Source of the DNA: Eleginops maclovinus
Lineage: Eukaryota; Chordata; Actinopteri; Perciformes; Eleginopidae
DNA: 64,000 bases
Direction: 5' to 3'
NCBI RefSeq assembly: GCF_036324505.1
Contig: NC_086368.1
Span: forward strand, 9,571,016 to 9,635,015
Position numbers and translations under genes: made by a program. Below the pieces are notes generated by a model that did not search any database, was not told the DNA's origin, and worked only from the letters and a program-made list of their open reading frames with translations. This document shows, piece after piece, positions 1 to 10,776 of this stretch (position 1 is the stretch's first letter; each line of letters starts with the position of its first letter).

Positions 1-921
1 GAGAACAGAGAGATAGAGACCCAGATAGCAGGGACTCGATTCCTCACACTCTGTCATAACGTCTTTAACAGATGGGGGTGCTATGTTTAGCACAGATGCT
101 AAAAGGTGCTTCTTAGAGCCTTGGAGCATCTTAAGTATACAAAGAGGTCTGAGACTACACACGAGGCATGTTCCACCTCATTTGTCATTGTGGTTCTCTG
201 TTTTGGCACCAAATGTTTTTTTAAAGACAAATAAATGGGTATAGAAAGGGTGAGTAATGAGGGACATTTTCCACTTTTGACGTTGGTGTCCAGTCACAGC
301 TGATGATAAGTATAGTACATTCAAACCTTAAAATCCTCAGTGCAGATTTAAAGCTCTTCTGCAAGAAAATCTGTTATACTTCCTGCATCCAACAGCGTTG
401 ATTTACATGACATATATATATATATATATATACATACATATATAGATAGATCGACAGATACATAAAATATATACATAAGATGATATATTATTTCTAGAAG
501 TACGTGAGAATTGTTCATGGTTATGGAGAGGGAGAAACTATGGGGTAGTGAGTTCTGTGCAAGCCAGAGGTGATATGTTGTACAGGGTTATGGCAGTTGG
601 CAGGACTGATTTCCTGTATCTGTCCTTGTGACATTTGGTGGTAACTAAGGAGGAACTACAGACTACTTCAACTTTCTCCGTGCGGTCAGGGGATGTGCTC
701 CAGATACTGCTCAAAAACAGATCTTGCCTTGATCTGTTGTAAATTCCATTGTCCGAGTTAACTCAGGAAATGTCCTTTGTCTCTATGCTTGTATTGCAAA
801 CAAGCTAAGTTCTTATCAGCAAAAAATGGCATTTCCAAATATGATGGCAGGAGCGACTCCAAGTGCAAGAAAACTCCACTGTGCTGCTCAATAAAGGCAC
901 ATCTTGCTTCAATTGACTACA
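1..921 (+). other. intron sequence, no gene seen
   Basis: Apart from the AT microsatellite I see no exon, RNA gene or recognisable transposon. A 106-codon reading frame on the minus strand (805-1125) spans the hairpin at 922-960 and resembles no family I know. Confidence 0.6.
412..477. repeat. AT-dinucleotide microsatellite with degenerate flank
   Basis: An uninterrupted run of AT dinucleotides (412 to about 431) passes into a degenerate stretch of TACA, TAGA and TATA units. It lies in intron sequence. Length is likely polymorphic. Confidence 0.85.
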
Positions 922-960
922 TTTACCTTTGACAATGATTCCATCATTGTCAAAGGTAAA
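922..960. repeat. Perfect 18-bp inverted repeat with 3-nt loop
   Basis: The left arm TTTACCTTTGACAATGAT (922-939) is followed by the loop TCC (940-942). The exact reverse complement of the arm occupies 943-960. The next pair outward (921/961) does not match, so the arms end sharply. A perfect 18-bp stem with a 3-nt loop is not expected by chance in 64 kb. It may be a foldback from a template-switch event or the relic of a transposon end. I see no miRNA-like long imperfect stem around it. Confidence 0.9.
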
Positions 961-2647
961 AGTTCCATTTGGGAGTTGCATCATATACCATTTCAAGGTG
1001 TTTTGGCCTTGAAAACATCTTGATAAAATGAAAGGTAAGACCTCTTTCAAAGCATGGAACTTTAGAGCTGGATGGGAAGGAGTATATTCTGAAAAGCTCA
1101 AAATATTGTACAGTCTCCCCTTCAACCTTTGTTTGCTTGAGCTTCTTCCCTCCAGGCGGAGATGTAGACTTCCTGGTCGAGAAACTCTGTCATCTCCCAG
1201 GCCACAAAACTGTCTAATGCTCAGACTCAGCTTTTCCCTTTAACTGGCCCCGATGATGTTTCTGGTGATGCCTAAACAGACTGTAGGTTTTCTAGTTGCA
1301 ATTTTGACACATATTTATCATGTTTGATGTACCTTTATACATTTGCCTATGTATCTATACAGTGTTCTATTTCTCTTTTAAACTCAACATGGAGTTTAGA
1401 TAATTATAATTATATGTAAATTGTGTGTAAAATATTAAAATAATGCTGGTGTTAGAAGACAGGCTACTTTTACCCATGGTGTGTGTGAGTGTATTTTAAC
1501 ATAATGAAGTCTTGTAAAGACAATTGAACATTTTGTCTCCATGACAGGTCCAAAAATGACGATGATTTCTTGATTTCTTTTCTTTTTAGAGCTAACCTCT
1601 AAAACCTTTTAATACCTTTTAAAAATAAATATTTGAATGTTTTAATGTATTTGAAATAAGTAACATTAAGTAACATGCATCACAGCAAATACATTTAATA
1701 TAAATGAATTGTCTTATACATGTTTGGCCTTGCACGTTATTGACAGAAAAAGATAAAGGACTTAAATCAAACTTTAAATATATATTACACTGATGTGTAT
1801 ACAATCCATAACCCAATGTTACTGTATCATTTTTCTTTTCCAGAAGTATTTGAATACAATGTGTAAATATACAATGTAGTAAAATATATACAAGTATATT
1901 TAAAGGAGAAACAAAAGTGTGTGCTTTTATCTGCTTACCCTTTTGTACAGGCCACATGTTTAAACTGAAGAATATATGCTTCAGCACTGACACATTATCA
2001 CTGACTGCATCAGCATTTACTAAGAGGCTGGAACAAAGAAGTACATTAAATGTTACTGCACTGCGACAAGTTGATTTATCCATCTTTTTGTTAGGGTTAA
2101 TTGACTTCCTTTTTCATATGGTGGAAGAATCGAACAGCTCATTAGGGGGTCAATGAGGTTCTTCCACAGGTTTAAAAAACATTCAAAAGTTTTCTAAGTT
2201 CAGTATTTTTGCAGCTCAAAGCAGATTCTTCCTTTATAACCTTTTTAAAGAACTGCCTGGAGTCTGTCCAAAATTCTCCATCAAACGCTGAAGCAATGTG
2301 TAGTACCAAGAATAGCTGCAAACAAGCCAATGTTTTTAGTTTGCAGGCTAATGTGAGTAACATTTATTTTGAATCAATCTCAGGTCAAACACAAAGCTCT
2401 GCTCCGTATCAGTAAGGTCATTTGTCTCATCAATTCCCGGCTAAATCAAAGGGATGACAACTTCTACAGCTGGTCTGAGCATGCAAAGCAGAGGTGGGAC
2501 ACAAAATCACTATCTGGAAAGTCCTTAAACAGAAAACTGACCTACACACCAAGGCATAATTTCACTCAAACGGCCTGGGTTATTCATACTTGTTATTCAA
2601 GCTTACCTCCGTGATGGTGCATGTAGTGCTCCATTCTTTCACCTTAA
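961..2647 (+). other. intron sequence, no gene seen
   Basis: AT-rich intron. The longest frame is 154 codons on the minus strand (1619-2083). Its product is rich in Cys, Ile and Leu with no recognisable motif, and I treat it as chance. Confidence 0.55.
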
Positions 2648-2943
2648 GAGGCCCTATTATGCTTTTTGGGGGATTCCCTTTCCTGTAGTGCGTTATATAT
2701 GTTTTTATGCATGTAAATAGTCTGCAAAGGCTAAAATCCCAACGTTTCCACTAGAGGGAGTTTCACTCCCACACACCATGCCCAACACGCCTCCATCGTA
2801 GTCCTTTTTTTACTTCTGCGACATAGTGACATCACAGCATAACACTGACGCTTCTATTGGCCAGTGCCCCATCACATTGTACGTGATAGGCTAAGGGGCG
2901 GGACTTTTCTTAACTGGCCAGATAACCATAATAAGGCTCCTTC
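2648..2943 (+). mobile_element. Short non-autonomous DNA transposon (MITE-like), copy 1, internally deleted
   Basis: It begins directly after TTAA with GAGGCCCTATTATGC, continues through the family's left half (CTGCAAAGGCTAAAATCCC, then GATAGGCTAAGGGGCGGGAC), and jumps to a degenerate right end (CCATAATAAGGCTCC, followed by TTCAA). Four other copies lie in this window at about 10475, 30601, 40481 and 54896. No coding capacity. The central section present in copies 2 and 5 is missing here. Confidence 0.75.
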
Positions 2944-5119
2944 AAGTAAAGTAGCAATACACACTGTAAAAGTACCTTACCCAAAGTAAAATTGCATTTC
3001 TATAAACATCGACATATAGGACTTAAATATTAAAAGTAATGTAGAATAGTTCCGATGTAATATAGCTTGATAACATAAATAAATCTAGTCAAGAGAATAT
3101 GCAATGTTGCATATTTGAAGTAAAATTATATAGAAATATTCAACTAAAGAACAAGTTAATTAAAATTGTACAAAAATACAGTATTTGACTACTTGTACTG
3201 ATTTTACTCCGCTGCCTTTTGCAGTTGATTGAACAGCTTTATGCATAGTTTTATTCACATCATTTGTTTTAATGGCCAAACAGTTTTGAAACCATACCAC
3301 TGATTCAAATACATGGTGTTTTGAAGAAAGCTAAAGAAATGAAGGCAGCTGCACAGTATTTCTTTCTTTATGTCCAGTTTGACTTTCACATTTCCACAAC
3401 ACACATCCACATAAAACAAAACCCAACAGGACAAAACAGACAGAATAAATAAACATACTATAATACTTAAATAGTTGAGGTTTAACTGATGCTGAAGGAT
3501 AGCAAATCTCTAAGGTATTTCTAACAGCACTGAGTTAGTATATTTCCAGGTTTGAGGACAAACATCTCGAGGCTACTTCCTCACAGTGCTTCACCCTTTA
3601 CCGTCACACCAGCAGCAAGTTCAACTCGGTTCACAAATCCTTTTTGAACTGAAGACTTACCATCACTTCAGAAGAGCTGGAGTGAGTAGTGGAGAGACTT
3701 TGGTTCCCCAGAGTAATCTGAATTATTGAAGCTGGAAAGATGTTGGTCTCAGCGGAAGACAAAGCCGGATGGGTTCAATGTTATTGGCTTTTCCTTCTTC
3801 TCTCAATTCAATCGAATGTCAAAATATTAAAGGTCAAATCTGAAAGATGGAAATACTATGAAAAGGTCTGAAGCATGCTCAGAGATTTTTATCGGCAACC
3901 TCTTGGGGTCAAACATTTGACAGTGCATTGGACTGCATTCAAATTAAGCAGCAGTATGTAGGCTCACAGTTTTAAATGAAACCTCAATTTACTGATGACC
4001 TTAACCCATCATAACTATGCACGGAATATAAATAAATACACAAACAGAAAATAAGGTGTCACTTTTGTAAAAGTCCAACCAAATTATGGAGATACAGAAT
4101 TTATTTCCGCTGCTATACAGACACTTTGATAATGTTGCATTGGTCTGAATCATAGCCAAATGGCCCCATTGCAATTTGTTGTTCTTTCCCACAGCACAGA
4201 GAATCTGTTTTGTTATATCATTATGCAGGAATTGGTTTTCTATTCAGAAGGCACAGCTATTTGCTGCTCCACTTACCCTGACAGTAACAAAGTGAAACTT
4301 TAATCTCCCCTCAGTGTCAACAGCAGCTGATGGCAATTAAGGAGAAAGCCAGGATACTGAAGAGGTGCGTTTGACTCAAAGAGTTCACCTGCAACCCTTC
4401 ACTGCGAAATTTCAAAAAACTTCTCCTATATTTGCATAATTTCTTTTTAAGGCTTTTAACTGTGAATGAAAACATCAGTGTGTCTCTATTGTCTTTGGGT
4501 GTGCAAATGTTGAGCATGCTTGAAAACACTGTATTATATTTATTGTAGTTTTCAGTCTAGATTCTATGCCTGTAGTCACTGGCCGTTATAGTATAACAAC
4601 ACAAATTAGATGCTGTCAATTCAGTAAATTAAATCTGCAGAAAGCTGGAGAAGAAAACTGCAGGCTTAATCTCCGCCTCAATATACTGAGTACTGACGTT
4701 TTGCCAACTGACACTCAGGTTTAACGTAGCCTTTGCTGTATCGAGGCCTAAACACGAAGCTCCTGCTGTGTCAGAGTGAGCAGCTTCGTGCATTGTGAGC
4801 TCTGCTGTTCGGTTACTCTCTGACAAAAAAACAGAACCAAATATGACAGTCCATGGAGTGCAAAAGCAGACCTTTAACGTTTTAGACCTTGGAGCTGTGC
4901 AGATATTATAGTGTAGGATTATCAGGACTCTTTGTTTCTACATTTAGCTACTCTTGTTTAAAGAGCTGCTTAATGATAATGATTTTAGTGAAATTGCTTT
5001 TGGGCAAACAGTGGTGCAGGAACTGGTCCTAAAATCCTGGAATGAGTTAGAATGAGTTAGCATTTTACTACTTCCGGTTTCCTCTTCAACAATATTTTGA
5101 TTGTGTTTTTGGTTAGATA
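2944..5119 (+). other. intron sequence, no gene seen
   Basis: AT-rich intron with a short imperfect tandem duplication (GAATGAGTTA, twice, near 5040-5060) just before the Tc1 element. No exon-like frame or RNA gene recognised. Confidence 0.55.
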
Positions 5120-5318
5120 CAGTGGGGCAAAAAAGTATTTAGTCAGCCACCAATTGTGCAAGTTCTCCCATTTAAAAAGATGAGAGAGGCCTGTAATTTT
5201 TACCATAGGTACACTTCAACTATGAGAGACAAAATGAGAAAAAAAATCCAGAAAATCACATTGTAGGATTTTTAATGAATTAATTGGTAAATTCCTCGGT
5301 AAAATAAGTATTTGGTCA
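5120..5318. repeat. Left terminal inverted repeat of Tc1 element 1
   Basis: The outer transposase-site motif is near 5134-5148 and the inner repeat of it near 5303-5317, in the same orientation. The outer 83 bp match the right end exactly. Confidence 0.9.
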
Positions 5319-5484
5319 CCTACAAACAAGCAAGATTTCTGGCTCTCACAGACCTGTAACTTCTTCTTTAAGAGGCTCCTCTGTCCTCCACTCGTTACCT
5401 GTATTAATGGCACCTTTTTGAACTCGTTATCAGTATAAAAGACACCTGTCCACAACCTCAAACAGTCATACTCCAAACTCCACT

Positions 5485-6507
5485 ATGGCCAAGACCAAAG
5501 AGCTGTCAAAGGAGACCAGAGACAAAATTGTAGACCTGCACCAGGCTGGGAAAACTGAATCTGCAATAGGTAAGCAGCTTGGTGTGAAGAAATCAACTGT
5601 GGGAGCAATTATTAGAAAATGGAAGACATACAAGACCACTGCTAATCTCCCTCGATCTGGGGATCCACGCAAGATCTCACCCCGTGGGGTCAAAATGATC
5701 ACAAGAACGGTCAGCAAAAATCCCAGAACCACACGGGGGGACCTAGTGAATGACCTGCAGAGAGCTGGGACCAAAGTAACAGAGGCTACCATCAGTAACA
5801 CACTACGCCGCCAAGGACTTAAATCCTGCAGTTCCAGACGTGTCCCCCTGCTTAAGCCAGTACATGTCCAGGCCCGTCTGAAGTTTGCTAGAGGGCATTT
5901 GGATGATCCAGAAGAGGATTGGGAGAATGTCATATGGTCAGATGAAACCAAAATAGAACTTTTTGGTAAAAACTCAACTCGTCGTGTTTGGAGGAGAAAG
6001 AATGCAGAGTTGCATCCAAAGAACACCATACCTACTGTGAAGCATGGGGGTGGAAACATCATGCTTTGGGGATGTTTTTCTGCAAAGGGACCAGGACGAC
6101 TGATCCGTGTAAAGGAAAGAATTAATGGGGCCATGTATCGTGAGATTTTGAGTGAAAACCTCCTTCCATCAGCAAGGGCACTGAAGATGAAGCGTGGCTG
6201 GGTCTTTCAGCATGACAATGATCCCAAACACACCGCCAGGGCAACGAAGGAGTGGCTTCGTAAGAAGCATTTCAAGGTCCTGGAGTGGCCTAGCCAGTCT
6301 CCAGATCTCAACCCCATAGAAAATCTTTGGAGGGAGTTGAAAGTCTGTGTTGCCCAGCGACAGCCCCAAAACATCACTGCTTTAGAGGAGATCTGCATGG
6401 AGGAATGGGCCAAAATACCAGCAACAGTGTGTGAAAACCTTGTGAAGACTTACAGAAAACGTTTGACCTCTGTCATTGCCAACAAAGGGTATATAACAAA
6501 GTATTGA
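5485..6507 (+). CDS. Tc1-like transposase, intact, DD34E
   Basis: A 340-residue cut-and-paste transposase with an uninterrupted frame from ATG to TGA. The N-terminal ~110 residues form the paired-like DNA-binding region (two helix-turn-helix units, e.g. [20 protein letters not shown] at 26-45). The catalytic domain carries all three acidic residues: D153 in [11 protein letters not shown]244 in FQHDNDPKH and E279 in [11 protein letters not shown]. The D244-E279 spacing gives DD34E. These positions and the length coincide with Sleeping Beauty transposase (340 aa; D153, D244, E279; family knowledge). The glycine-rich loop [12 protein letters not shown] is intact and the end GYITKY is the usual family terminus. 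It would bind its own inverted repeats in the nucleus and move the element to TA sites. It lies in the same direction as grm4 and is unrelated to receptor function. Confidence 0.96.
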   Translation: MAKTKELSKETRDKIVDLHQAGKTESAIGKQLGVKKSTVGAIIRKWKTYKTTANLPRSGDPRKISPRGVKMITRTVSKNPRTTRGDLVNDLQRAGTKVTEATISNTLRRQGLKSCSSRRVPLLKPVHVQARLKFARGHLDDPEEDWENVIWSDETKIELFGKNSTRRVWRRKNAELHPKNTIPTVKHGGGNIMLWGCFSAKGPGRLIRVKERINGAMYREILSENLLPSARALKMKRGWVFQHDNDPKHTARATKEWLRKKHFKVLEWPSQSPDLNPIENLWRELKVCVAQRQPQNITALEEICMEEWAKIPATVCENLVKTYRKRLTSVIANKGYITKY

Positions 6508-6522
6508 GATGAACTTTTGTTA

Positions 6523-6723
6523 TTGACCAAATACTTATTTTCCACAATAATTTGAAAATAAATTCTTTAAAAATCAGACAATGTGATTTCCTGGATTTTT
6601 TTTTCTCATTCTGTCTCTCATATTTGAAGTATACCTATGATAAAAATTACAGGCCTCTCTCATCTTTTTAAATGGGAGAACTTGCACAATTGGTGGCTGA
6701 CTAAATACTTTTTTGCCCCACTG
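6523..6723. repeat. Right terminal inverted repeat of Tc1 element 1
   Basis: The inner motif copy TGACCAAATACTTATTT is near 6524-6540 and the outer copy near 6699-6713. The sequence is the reverse complement of the left end, exact over the outer 83 bp. Confidence 0.9.
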
Positions 6724-6741
6724 TACCTGATGTAAGGTTTG

Positions 6742-6900
6742 TGGTCAACAGAATCAGAATCAGAAATACTTTATTCATCCCAAACTGGGACATTGTTTAG
6801 TTACAGCAGCAAAATTAAATATAATAAACATAAGAAATATACAGATACAATAGTGCAATGAAATGGAATATTAAATGAAAATATAATATAAATGTACAAT
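6742..6900 (-). mobile_element. 3' tail of a fish retroelement, minus orientation
   Basis: On the minus strand this reads CAATAAAGTATTTCTGATTC-like tail sequence (here GAATAAAGTATTTCTGATTC followed by a further TGATTCTG repeat). This is a dispersed tail commonly seen in teleost genomes (recalled, family unnamed). It begins 17 bp beyond the TA flank of Tc1 element 1. Only the tail is recognisable. Confidence 0.5.
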
Positions 6901-7524
6901 GTTAAGTGTTAAATGTTAAACACAAGATTAGGAGATTTTAACATTTTCTTTTTTGACATTGAAAACATCGGAAAAGACTTGTAACAAATGACTCTAATCA
7001 ACTTCATCACGGTGAATACAAGTCCGCCTTAAGCTAAGGAATGGTGATGTCAAGTCATGTGACCATGATAATGTTTTTGTATAGCCTGCAGTTAGCTTGT
7101 TACTTCTGGTGTTTGCATTTGTGCTTGGAAAATCCTAAAGTGGTGTTAATATGTGGAAATTATCCTGCTGAACAAAACGTGCACCATAAACGCTTATTTG
7201 CAACAGATGATTGACTTTTTTTCGAGGGAGCCCTTGCGATGCTTACTTTTCGGTTGGCCTAAAAAGATATGTCATTACTGCACCACTAGTTTGCACTACA
7301 TGTTCACACGTCCCCATGTTTCAATGGTGTCATGTTACTGTGTGAAAATGATATGGAATCTGATGAGCAACTGAGTATGCCTTATGGTAATTTAAGGGCA
7401 TTTTCTCTTTGTAAAAAACAGAATCAAAACATGTTTAGTAATGTGATTACATCTGGCAAACTTAATTAAAATCTAATCTTACATCTTAGCCATTACAAAG
7501 AGAAAATAAAACATTTCTTAATTA
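6901..7524 (+). other. intron sequence, no gene seen
   Basis: AT-rich intron. The 73-codon frame at 7153-7374 shows no recognisable features. Confidence 0.5.
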
Positions 7525-7790
7525 ATTTAGCCTTATTTAATCAGGTAGTCTCATTTAAATCAAGATGCTCATTTCGAGAACAGCATTGAACAAACAAAAA
7601 CAGAGATGGCCAGACAAAACAAAAGCTGACACAGCATAAGAGATTACACCAGCAAACTAAACAGACTCAAAGGTAAAAAATCAGCTTTAAGGATGAGACA
7701 TCCAAGTCTTCAAATCCTCTGTAATTCATTCCATTTATAAGGTGCACAGCAGCGTTAAACAGTCCTGAGATCCTGAGAATAGAAGTGATA
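7525..7790 (-). mobile_element. LINE 3' remnant (end of ORF2 plus tail), minus orientation
   Basis: Read on the minus strand, a degenerate coding stretch gives APYKWNELQRI before a stop. It matches the AP..WN.LQ motif near the C-terminus of the fish LINE remnant at 60933-61058. It then runs into a tail reading GATTTAAATGAGACTACC and CTGATTAAATAAGG, the counterpart of the tail near 61130-61165. The copy is heavily decayed and truncated at its 5' side. Confidence 0.6.
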
Positions 7791-10474
7791 AACAGAGATA
7801 CTTTTTGCAGGAGACCTTCATAAATAGATTGTCAACAATCTCATTAAATAGAAAGAAGTTTTCTTTTTGCCTGCTTTTTGGTACACAGTCAAAACACCAC
7901 TTTATTCGCATGTGGAGAAACCCACAGCACAGTGATGAACTGAGTTGTTATGAGATAGTGACGGCAGCAAGAGAAGAAAAAGATATCTCTGCCATTGCGC
8001 AGAGATATTTTCCTGTCCTCAAGACGCTAGTCCCAGAAGAACCAATTCCAGCAGTGCTTTCAATGTTACTGGCACTGTACTCTAAACCAGTCTCTATATG
8101 TGGAAGGATGTGTCAATTGAACTGGGGCTTTAACCGACAATTAATTTCATTAAGGATTCATTTACAGATCATTTTCTCGATAAAATGTGAGACATAGAGT
8201 TTACTGGGCTATTGCTTTGGAACTTGGGCACTTTGCTTGCAATATTTGTCATTTATTTTAAACAAACAAATCTTACTTATTCATTGTTATTCACCAGAAT
8301 GCAGTGTTTTTACCTTGAAGCTTAAAACAACTGTTGAATGCTTTAGCATTGCAAATAGCCGCTCTGCTTGGTATTTGTACACGTTTCTCAACCAATAAAT
8401 CAATGGAATAGTGTGAAACCATTGTCAGCATCGCCTACATGTGCCTTTTATCTATTATGCTTTTAGCTTTTACCATAATGTAAATGTTTTTTTTCTTCTT
8501 TTCAACATGTTTGTGAGTTGTTGACATGATATGCTCTGTTTGAATTTGATATGTAATGATAAAAATGCTCCCTTAAAACTAACACAATTGGAATTCAGTT
8601 ATTGTTTTTGTTGTAAGTATTATATCCCTGTTATCATTTGGCTGGGTCATGAGGAAACACTGCTTGACTTAGCTCCTGCTCTGTTGTAAACGGCATTCCT
8701 CTGAGCTGAAATGAGATTTCCAAGTAGTGATGATAAACTGTGTTTACCCATCCATGTTTTCCATATACAACCTGATTGAAGCAGATGCTCTGCATTTGGA
8801 CCGCACTGCAGGTTGCAAAGATCTATCAGGTGTCTGAATTACAGATGCAAATGTAGTCAGCTATTTTGCATGCTAGCATAATTTGCACTGAAAAATACAG
8901 CACCTACACCTCGGGTCCCAACATTATCATCATTAAGTTGCTCCTCATCTCAACAGGACACTCAACAAAGGAAACAACAGTTGAGATAAATGTGGCGCCA
9001 GACAGTCACTAAAAAGTCCTAAATGATGTTGTAAAACATAGAGGGAAGCAACACAATATTTGTATGCCAAATTATAATTTTCAGTGAGGCCTTGGGACCT
9101 TACGTGATTCTAGGATATTTGAAAATGTTAATACGAAATGTTTTGATCTCAAAAGGGCACATTTCTAATTAGTGAGTGAGAGTGATATGTCAAATCACAG
9201 ATATGGTTTAGAGTGTGACTGATCACAACAATCCCCTTAATATCCATGCCTATCCACTCATAGAGTGCATATTTGTATTGCTATAAGGGTTGTGTTTGTG
9301 CAGTGAATTCAATAGTCTTGAGACTCAAATGTAATGTGAGACAGGTGCTGCAGTAACAGCTCCTTTTTTTTTTTACAGTTAAGTGGACATTATATGTGTT
9401 AATAGGACATGATTAACACTAAAATGCATTAATGTTAAATTGGAAATAGACAAGTTTTTTGCTTCAAATTATCCTCATGAACTAAATGTTGATTGCAGAG
9501 CTTAATGGCTATACATTAATGTGTGTTTAGATTGGATCCCTTATTATGGTTAGGTCTCCAAGTCTTGCTTTGAAGGTAATTTTGTCAGTCACTGGGTACA
9601 ATCTCCTAGAAAATAAAAGCTCCCTTTATCCCACAATGAAAAGGTGTCAAAATTCAGCAATCAAATCCAGGGCTTTTCCTATTTTTTTTAGAAATTGTAT
9701 TCATTTATCTTGTGTGTGTTACTATCTGCAGCAGGGGAACTGGCGGGTTGAACTACCAAAGCAACCATAGAGTACCAAATGGATTGTGTTCTGTGCAGTG
9801 CTGCCAACAACTTTCCAATAAAAGCAACTAAATATAGCTCAAAAGTCACTAAACTTGGCTAGATGACATCATAGGCTCATTTACATATTGGTGGAAGTTT
9901 GGGAGAAATGACTGACGGCATTGGGGATTAATAACACTACTATTTAAAATACTTCTTGCTTTTTACCTAATTTCGGGATAAGTGTTTTTTCTACTCATTG
10001 TTGGGGAAAATAAAGCAATCTGATTTTGATTTTGACAGCAGCATCGACAATAATAACACTCAAAACTCTAGCAGGGAGTTGGAAAGTTGTGTTTTCCCAA
10101 TTAAATGTTCATCAACTGCATAGCATTCTTTTTATTCTAAAATTAGTCAAGTGTTTTCACACTGCTTACATAAACTCTGACATTGACAAGTTAGATCATG
10201 CAATCTTCTGGTGTCTCTTGGCAAATTGCAACTTGTCAGCTTTACAGTCACTGACGTAGTGTTACAGAGTTCTTCTATATCTGGCCCAAACGTGTACCTG
10301 GTAACACGTCACAACAGTGGAACATTGCATTTGACTCCTGAGCAGAAAATGTGTTGAGTGTCACACTGTAGCTATTTAAGTCCCAGTCAGGGTAACACAT
10401 TAATTCACTATCACCCCATTTTCTCGTTAGAAATGTAGGGCAAGAATCTGGTGTTAGGATATGTTGAATAATAC
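7791..10474 (+). other. intron sequence with one unexplained 130-codon frame
   Basis: No exon or RNA gene recognised. The frame at 7805-8197 (+) has a central stretch with protein-like composition (about residues 40-95, including CYEIVTAAREEKDISAIAQR) but no family I can name. An imperfect hairpin (10-bp stem ATATCTCTGC, 6-nt loop) sits inside it at 7983-8008. A LINE-like tail (AATAAAGCAATCTGATTTTG) occurs near 10010-10030. Confidence 0.45.
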
Positions 10475-10776
10475 AGTGACGTCACTATGTAATACCCCTA
10501 CTTGCATATAACGCTCAAACTCATTGTACATGATAGGCTAAGGGGCTGGACATTTCCGACAAATCTCTAAGCGGTTGACCAATAACAACAGAGCCGGCTA
10601 GCTAACCAATGAGAGCAGACTTGGCTCTCGTTGGGGTGAAAAGAGGTGCTGCAACACAGGCAGGATGAGAAAAATAAAGACCCTTTTTGAATATTAAAAC
10701 GTGAAAATTTGTCACAGTAGAAGCACACAATACAATTATGAACCTGAACATGAGCAGAATATGTCCTATTTAAGAT
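10475..10776 (+). mobile_element. MITE-like element, copy 2, left end missing
   Basis: It shares GATAGGCTAAGGGGC, CCAATGAGAGCAGACT, GGGGTGAAAAGAGGTGCTGC and AATAAAGACCC with copy 5. It finishes with the family's right end GAGCAGAATATGTCC followed by TATTTAA. The left terminal GAGGCCCTATTATGC part is absent. No coding capacity. Confidence 0.75.

Larger units (their letters stand above)
5120..6723 (+). mobile_element. Complete Tc1-like DNA transposon, element 1 (1604 bp)
   Basis: The element starts CAGTGGGGCAAAAAAG and ends with the reverse complement. It is flanked by a TA dinucleotide on each side (5118-5119 and 6724-6725), the target duplication typical of Tc1/mariner. The inverted repeats are about 200 bp each (about 5120-5318 and 6523-6723). 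The outer 83 bp of the two ends are identical and the inner parts differ at scattered positions and small indels. Each repeat carries an outer and an inner copy of an AAGTATTT(A/G)GTCA motif, the IR/DR layout known from Sleeping Beauty-type elements. The single gene inside is uninterrupted. Structure and coding are therefore complete enough for a potentially autonomous copy; activity is inference. Confidence 0.95.

Noticed and set aside
1619..2083. 154-codon minus-strand frame as a gene
   Set aside because: Longest non-transposon frame, but with low-information hydrophobic and Cys-rich composition, no motif and no splice or promoter context; fits a chance frame in AT-rich DNA.
7981..8010. Hairpin with stem ATATCTCTGC as a miRNA precursor
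   Set aside because: A 10 to 12-bp stem with a 6-nt loop is far too short for a miRNA precursor and flanking sequence does not pair.
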